From assembly GCA_937975915.1 (NCBI GenBank), contig CALJTY010000042.1, positions 1-64,000 of the forward strand: a stretch of DNA of 64,000 nt, given 5' to 3'. Shown here piece after piece: positions 60,087 to 64,000 of the stretch (its first letter is position 1; each line of letters opens with the position of its first letter). Below the pieces are notes generated by a model that was given only the letters and a program-made list of their open reading frames with translations, was not told the DNA's origin and made no database searches. A program made the translations under genes and the position numbers. Source of the stretch: an uncultured Acidimicrobiaceae bacterium. GTDB taxonomy: Bacteria; Actinomycetota; Acidimicrobiia; Acidimicrobiales; RAAP-2.

Positions 60087-61178
60087 TTAGCCGCGGACTC
60101 TTCCAATGCCTGCGAAGCCGTAGCCAAGTCGAACCCTAACAATGTGAACTCTTGTTCCGGTGTGCTCAGCTTCAATCATTCTTCCTCCACCGACATACAT
60201 TGCAACGTGTGAATATCCGTGCCATCCGTAGAACAAGAGGTCGCCGGCTTGAATGTTGTAGAGCGGAACTCGAACAGTGTGACTCCACTGTCCTCCAGAG
60301 AAGTGTGGAAGTGAAACACCCACAGCTGCGTAGGCCAGCATCGTTAGGCCCGAGCAGTCAACGCCATAGCGACTTGCCCCACCCCATCGATACCAAACGC
60401 CAATGAATGTTTCTGCTGCACGAACTGCGCGACCACCAACGGTGTTCGTTGGTGGTGCTGGGATTCCGTTGGGGCGAGCGCTGGAGAGGGTCTTTCCATC
60501 CTTGGCTGCCTGCTCAGCTTGCAAGGTGCGCACGATTGATGAAATTCGTCCCTTCACATGGTTAAGCGTCGACTGCAAATTGCGTTGAAGACTCTGCGCC
60601 TTTGCGTAAGCGCTGAGGGCCACGGCGTTCGCGGCCGCGGCTTCCGCCTGTTTGCTGGCTAGAACAGCGCGCTGCTGTGTGAGTTGAATTTTGTAGTTCT
60701 TTAGTCCCGCAATTGTGCTTGAAACGTTGCCTTCAGCTAGTTGGTTGTAGACATTCGTCGCACCAAGCTTGGTGGCGTCTGAAGAGAAGAGGGGATTGGA
60801 ACTACTTCGTGCCCCAGCATTGATGTAAGCGAAGATTGCGGAGTCACGAAGTCGTTGGTTGTCTTTCTTGACTCGACCTTCAATGCTGTTCACGGTGGCC
60901 TGGGTATTGGCAATCTCTCGATTGATCTTTACTAGCTTCAGCTGTGCTTGGTCGTATTTCTGTCCGAGCACTCCCACCTTTTGGTTGATGGCGTTCATTT
61001 GCTTCAGGAGTGCTGCCGCTTGGGCGCGAGCTTCCTTCAAGGTCTGTGCTCCCGCTTGGCGTGGCGAAACAATCAGAGTGCTCGTGCACACTGTCAAAAT
61101 GGCCAGGGCTGTAAGCAACCACCGAGTCGTGGAGTTGGCCGTAGCGTCGATAGGCGCTCTGAGCGCTCGACGAGTCAT
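60087..61178 (-). CDS. Secreted NlpC/P60 peptidoglycan endopeptidase
   Basis: The 363-residue protein has a basic N-terminus, a signal peptide core (WLLTALAILTVCTSTLIV) and a long coiled coil (about residues 45-210, rich in Ala, Gln and Leu). The C-terminal NlpC/P60 domain carries the catalytic Cys in YGVDCSGLTMLAYAAVG, His in GYSHVAMYVGGG and a further polar site near EAEHTGTRVHI. Such RipA-like proteins cut stem peptides during cell separation, and the coiled coil often controls them. TAGCCT lies seven bases before the ATG on the minus strand. Confidence 0.94.
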   Translation of the reverse strand: MTRRALRAPIDATANSTTRWLLTALAILTVCTSTLIVSPRQAGAQTLKEARAQAAALLKQMNAINQKVGVLGQKYDQAQLKLVKINREIANTQATVNSIEGRVKKDNQRLRDSAIFAYINAGARSSSNPLFSSDATKLGATNVYNQLAEGNVSSTIAGLKNYKIQLTQQRAVLASKQAEAAAANAVALSAYAKAQSLQRNLQSTLNHVKGRISSIVRTLQAEQAAKDGKTLSSARPNGIPAPPTNTVGGRAVRAAETFIGVWYRWGGASRYGVDCSGLTMLAYAAVGVSLPHFSGGQWSHTVRVPLYNIQAGDLLFYGWHGYSHVAMYVGGGRMIEAEHTGTRVHIVRVRLGYGFAGIGRVRG

Positions 61179-61330
61179 ACCAATAAGGCTAGTTTGCCCA
61201 GGCCAACTTTGGGGCGGTGAATGACTGTGAATGTTCTAAAAGCCCTGGTCAACGACCATCTAAAACACCAAATTCTTATGAAAAGCCCCTAAGTGACTGC
61301 CTTATTTCTCCACAGAATAGGCTCGTTCCT

Positions 61331-62272
61331 ATGTCACAGCGCTCAAAACACCTTCCACGTCGTAGTTGTCTCTCCACACCAGGTTCATCGGACCGGTTTC
61401 TTGCAAAGGCTCCAACAGCCAAAGCGGACTTTTCGTTCCTTGACCTTGAAGATGCGGTAGCACCTAACGAAAAGGTTGCCGCACGCGCCAAGGTTGTTAA
61501 CGCAATTCGAACACTCGACTGGGACGACCGCGTTCTCTGTGTTCGCGTAAATGCGTGGGACACAGTGTGGACCTACGGAGACGTAATTGAAGTCGTCGGT
61601 AACGCTGGAACTCGACTTGATGAAATCATGATGCCTAAGGTTCAGTCTGCTGCAGAAGTAATTGCGATGGATCTACTTCTCACACAAGTTGAAAAGAACT
61701 CCGGACTGCCAGTGGGCCACATTGGACTCGAATGTCAGATTGAAACTGCTCAGGGACTTATCAACGTAGAAGAGATTTGTGCTGCTTCACCGCGCATTGA
61801 GTCCATTGTCTTTGGACCAGCTGACTTTGCCGCCTCAATTGGTATGCCCGTCACCACCATTGACGAAACAATCCACACAGCTCAACCTTCTAATCCTTTT
61901 AGCTACGTTTTCGCCAAGATCCTTATGGCAGGACGTGCGAATGGCCTTCACGTCATTGATGGTCCTTTTCTTAAGGTTCGTGACCTTGATGCACTCCGAC
62001 TCGCTGCAGGTGTTAGTGCTTCATACGGCTACGACGGAAAGTGGGCACTGACACCCGACCAAGCTCTTGTGCTGAACGAGGTCTACTCACCAAGCCAGGA
62101 CATGTTCGACAAGTCATTTGACATCCTCGACATCTACAAGGTCGCGACCGAACAAGACGGAACCGGCGCCCTCATGATGGGTGACGAGATGATTGACGAA
62201 GCTTCAGCCAAGATTGCCCAGTCGTTCGTGACTCGTGGTGAGCGTTCAGGAATGAAGCGCAGCCCTAAATAA
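61331..62272 (+). CDS. CitE-like CoA-ester lyase (HpcH/HpaI aldolase family)
   Basis: The protein has about 313 residues. LPRRSCLSTPGSSDRFLAKA, then FSFLDLEDAVAPNEKVAARA (metal Glu/Asp), VGHIGLECQIETAQGLINVE and IESIVFGPADFAASIGMP form the CitE/malyl-CoA lyase pattern. It may cleave or form malyl-CoA, methylmalyl-CoA or related esters. The substrate is not decidable from the sequence. ATG 61331 lies seven bases after TAGGCT. The frame is open 38 codons further upstream but has no family sequence there. Confidence 0.9.
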   Translation: MSQRSKHLPRRSCLSTPGSSDRFLAKAPTAKADFSFLDLEDAVAPNEKVAARAKVVNAIRTLDWDDRVLCVRVNAWDTVWTYGDVIEVVGNAGTRLDEIMMPKVQSAAEVIAMDLLLTQVEKNSGLPVGHIGLECQIETAQGLINVEEICAASPRIESIVFGPADFAASIGMPVTTIDETIHTAQPSNPFSYVFAKILMAGRANGLHVIDGPFLKVRDLDALRLAAGVSASYGYDGKWALTPDQALVLNEVYSPSQDMFDKSFDILDIYKVATEQDGTGALMMGDEMIDEASAKIAQSFVTRGERSGMKRSPK

Positions 62273-62280
62273 TTTGAATA

Positions 62281-62303
62281 CCGACTGAAATGGTCGGGAT
62301 TTT
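62281..62303 (+). terminator. Weak terminator after the CitE-like gene
   Basis: A 5-bp stem (CCGAC / GTCGG) with a 7-base loop is followed by GATTTT. It is weak but placed 9 bases after the stop codon. Confidence 0.4.
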
Positions 62304-62322
62304 AGGCATTTAAGGTGGAGAA

Positions 62323-63519
62323 ATGGCCACCGTCACAACTCATGATTCGAGTTTGACCCAACGCGTCCGTGCATCATTCTCACCAAGTGAATGGCGCTCG
62401 ATGTACATGATGTTTGGCTTCATTGCATTTCTCCACATTGTTGGCTGGGGGATTCTTTTTTATGCGTCAAGCAAGCACTACAACGTTGGCTCTGGGCAGA
62501 TGCTCGGCATTGGAACAGGTGTGCTCGCGTACACGTTAGGAATGCGTCACGCTTTCGATGCAGACCACATTGCAGCAATTGATAACACCACGCGTAAGTT
62601 CATGAGTGAAGGCAAGCGACCAATGTCAGTTGGTTTCTTCTTCTCTCTCGGACACTCCAGCGTGGTCTTCGCACTCACTGTTCTTCTGGGTCTTGGAGCC
62701 AGGTCTCTTGGTGCACAAGTTCGTAATTCAAATTCAGGACTCCACCACTACGGCGGACTGATCGGGACAATTGTTTCAGGAGGATTCCTCTACATAATTG
62801 CCACATTGAATCTCGTTGTGCTCGTTGGTATTGTCCGCCTCTTTGTTCAAATGCGACAAGGTCGCTTTAATGACGCTGAATTAGAGAAGCACTTGAATGC
62901 TCGTGGCTTCATGATGCGCTTCTTCGGACCAATTGCGCGTTCCATTGATACGCCTTGGAAGATGTATCCACTGGGCATTCTTTTTGGACTGGGTTTTGAC
63001 ACTGCTTCTGAAATTGCGTTCCTCGTACTTGCAGGAACTTCAGTTGCGGCCGGACTGCCGTTCTACGCAATCTTGTCATTACCGATTTTGTTCGCTGCTG
63101 GTATGAGTCTGCTCGACACCATTGACGGATCGTTCATGAACTTCGCCTACGGATGGGCTTTTTCGAAGCCAATTCGAAAGGTCTATTACAACATTGCCAT
63201 TACGGGGCTCAGTGTTTTTGTTGCGTTCTACATCGGAACCTTAGAAATCCTGCAGGTTATTCAAGGACAATTCAATTTGCACGGTGGCATCTGGAACTAC
63301 TCCGCAAACTTCAACATCAATGGAGCGGGACTCACCATTGTTGGAATCTTTGTTGTTGTGTGGGCGACCGCACTTCTTTACTGGAAGTACGGCAAAGTCG
63401 AACAGCGCTGGGAGAATGCTGCGACGAAAGCTCAAATTGCTCGTGGCGAAACTCCAGATGCCCACTCAGCTGGAATCACCTTGGGGGCAGTTCATGCTCC
63501 ATTCACTATTGACGAATAA
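62323..63519 (+). CDS. NiCoT-family nickel/cobalt transporter (HoxN/NixA-like)
   Basis: The 398-residue protein has about eight helices and the family signatures LGMRHAFDADHIAAIDNTTR (HX4DH metal motif), FFSLGHSSVVF and LGFDTASEIA. It imports Ni2+ or Co2+ with high affinity across the cytoplasmic membrane. AAGGTGGAG precedes the ATG. No cobalamin or NiCo riboswitch is seen in the 50 bp upstream. No nickel enzyme is in the window, so the metal served is open. Its TAA abuts the stop of the convergent gene (TAACTA). Confidence 0.95.
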   Translation: MATVTTHDSSLTQRVRASFSPSEWRSMYMMFGFIAFLHIVGWGILFYASSKHYNVGSGQMLGIGTGVLAYTLGMRHAFDADHIAAIDNTTRKFMSEGKRPMSVGFFFSLGHSSVVFALTVLLGLGARSLGAQVRNSNSGLHHYGGLIGTIVSGGFLYIIATLNLVVLVGIVRLFVQMRQGRFNDAELEKHLNARGFMMRFFGPIARSIDTPWKMYPLGILFGLGFDTASEIAFLVLAGTSVAAGLPFYAILSLPILFAAGMSLLDTIDGSFMNFAYGWAFSKPIRKVYYNIAITGLSVFVAFYIGTLEILQVIQGQFNLHGGIWNYSANFNINGAGLTIVGIFVVVWATALLYWKYGKVEQRWENAATKAQIARGETPDAHSAGITLGAVHAPFTIDE

Positions 63520-64000
63520 CTATTGAACGGTGTCGAGCAGTCGACGAGCAACTACCTTCAAGCACAACGTTTCGTCAGCACCTTCAAAGATTGAAAGCAC
63601 GCGAGCGTCAACGAAGTAGCGACTCACTGGGTATTCCTCGGCGTAACCCATTCCTCCGAAGATCTGCATTGCTTCACGAGTTACCCATTCGGCTGCTCGA
63701 CAGACGTAGGCCTTGGCCATTGAGGCTTCCATAATTCCGCCTCCGTTACCCATCATTCGAGCAACTTCCAGTGAGAACTGACGAGAACACTGAATGATTG
63801 CAGCCATGGTTCCGAGCTTCACGCGAGTGAGCTCGTAGTTGAGAATTGGCTCACCAAAGACAACGCGGTCACGTGCGTACTCGAGTGCAGCTTCGTAAGC
63901 AGCCTGCATAAGTCCTACGGCGCGAGCTGCAGTCTGAATACGACCGTTTTCGAATCCAGCCATCTGGTAGTAGAAGCCCTTGCCAAGTCCTGACTCTTCA
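63520..64000 (-). CDS. Acyl-CoA dehydrogenase, C-terminal part (5' end beyond the window)
   Basis: The minus-strand frame runs open from the window edge to TAG at 63520. It covers the last 159 codons of an acyl-CoA dehydrogenase. FENGRIQTAARAVGLMQAAY and ARDRVVFGEPI are in the C-terminal FAD domain, FGGMGYAEEYPVSRYFVDAR follows, and the catalytic Glu is in LSIFEGADETLCLKVVARRL. An internal ATG at 63963 is not the true start, because family sequence (KGFYYQ) continues before it. The substrate is unknown. Confidence 0.93.
   Translation of the reverse strand, partial: EESGLGKGFYYQMAGFENGRIQTAARAVGLMQAAYEAALEYARDRVVFGEPILNYELTRVKLGTMAAIIQCSRQFSLEVARMMGNGGGIMEASMAKAYVCRAAEWVTREAMQIFGGMGYAEEYPVSRYFVDARVLSIFEGADETLCLKVVARRLLDTVQ

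Noticed and set aside
62273..62322. Possible cobalamin or NiCo riboswitch before the NiCoT gene
   Set aside because: The 50-bp gap is too short and holds only a small terminator-like hairpin and a ribosome-binding site.
1..64000. Horizontal transfer island, prophage or transposon
   Set aside because: No integrase, transposase, tRNA-flanked junction or abrupt change in base composition was seen by eye. Gene style is uniform across the window.

Overview
The window comes from a bacterial chromosome, most likely an actinobacterium and probably of the class Acidimicrobiia. This is an inference from gene content and style: an intermediate base composition judged by eye to be near 50 % GC, threonine-rich linkers in exported proteins, a type-2 isoleucyl-tRNA synthetase, a PASTA-domain kinase relative, GatCAB, the short actinobacterial form of LeuB, and many genes with a TANNNT-like -10 box about six bases before the start codon, as in leaderless actinobacterial transcripts. 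Gene packing is tight. Start/stop overlaps (ATGA, GTGA, TAATG, TAGTG) are common, and most convergent gene pairs share or abut their stop codons. No rRNA, tRNA, CRISPR array, insertion sequence or phage gene was recognised. No stretch longer than about 300 bases lacks a gene.

Layout. 1-7.3 kb: an amine (putrescine-type) catabolic locus with an FAD amine oxidoreductase (cut by the window edge), a class III pyruvate-type aminotransferase, an Lrp/AsnC regulator, an aminoaldehyde dehydrogenase, an APC permease and alanine dehydrogenase. A succinate-semialdehyde-type dehydrogenase at 15.9 kb could complete the route. 7.3-15.9 kb: housekeeping and stress genes (quinone oxidoreductase, glutathione peroxidase, tandem GNAT, HAD phosphatase, ileS, YceI, MFS). 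17.3-24 kb: cysteine desulfurase-mnmA-ligA, then a membrane PASTA protein whose kinase domain has lost catalytic residues. 24-33 kb: an NCS1 permease, an esterase, gatCAB and two DHA2-type drug exporters.

33-37.4 kb is the most unusual part. It holds a secreted protein with all six copper ligands expected of a PHM/DBH-type ascorbate-dependent monooxygenase, a 47-residue Cys/His mini-protein with its own promoter, and a three-gene overlapping operon. The operon encodes a PhyH-type Fe(II)/2-oxoglutarate dioxygenase, a PhnZ-like HD di-iron oxygenase and a phosphonate-monoester-hydrolase-like member of the alkaline phosphatase superfamily. Together these three could free a phosphonate from an ester and then cleave its C-P bond oxidatively.

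37.4-57.1 kb is a branched-chain amino acid and serine supercluster: ilvD, ilvBNC, serC, a class I aminotransferase, serA, leuA, leuCD with greA, leuB and ilvE. ilvBNC is preceded by a complete transcription attenuator: a 12-residue leader peptide rich in Ile, Leu and Val, mutually exclusive hairpins and a U-tract terminator. Two tandem double-PQ-loop membrane proteins sit between leuA and leuD. 57-64 kb holds two acyl-CoA dehydrogenases (one cut by the window edge), two uncharacterised proteins, a divergent Lgt-like protein, an NlpC/P60 endopeptidase, a CitE-like lyase and a NiCoT nickel/cobalt transporter.
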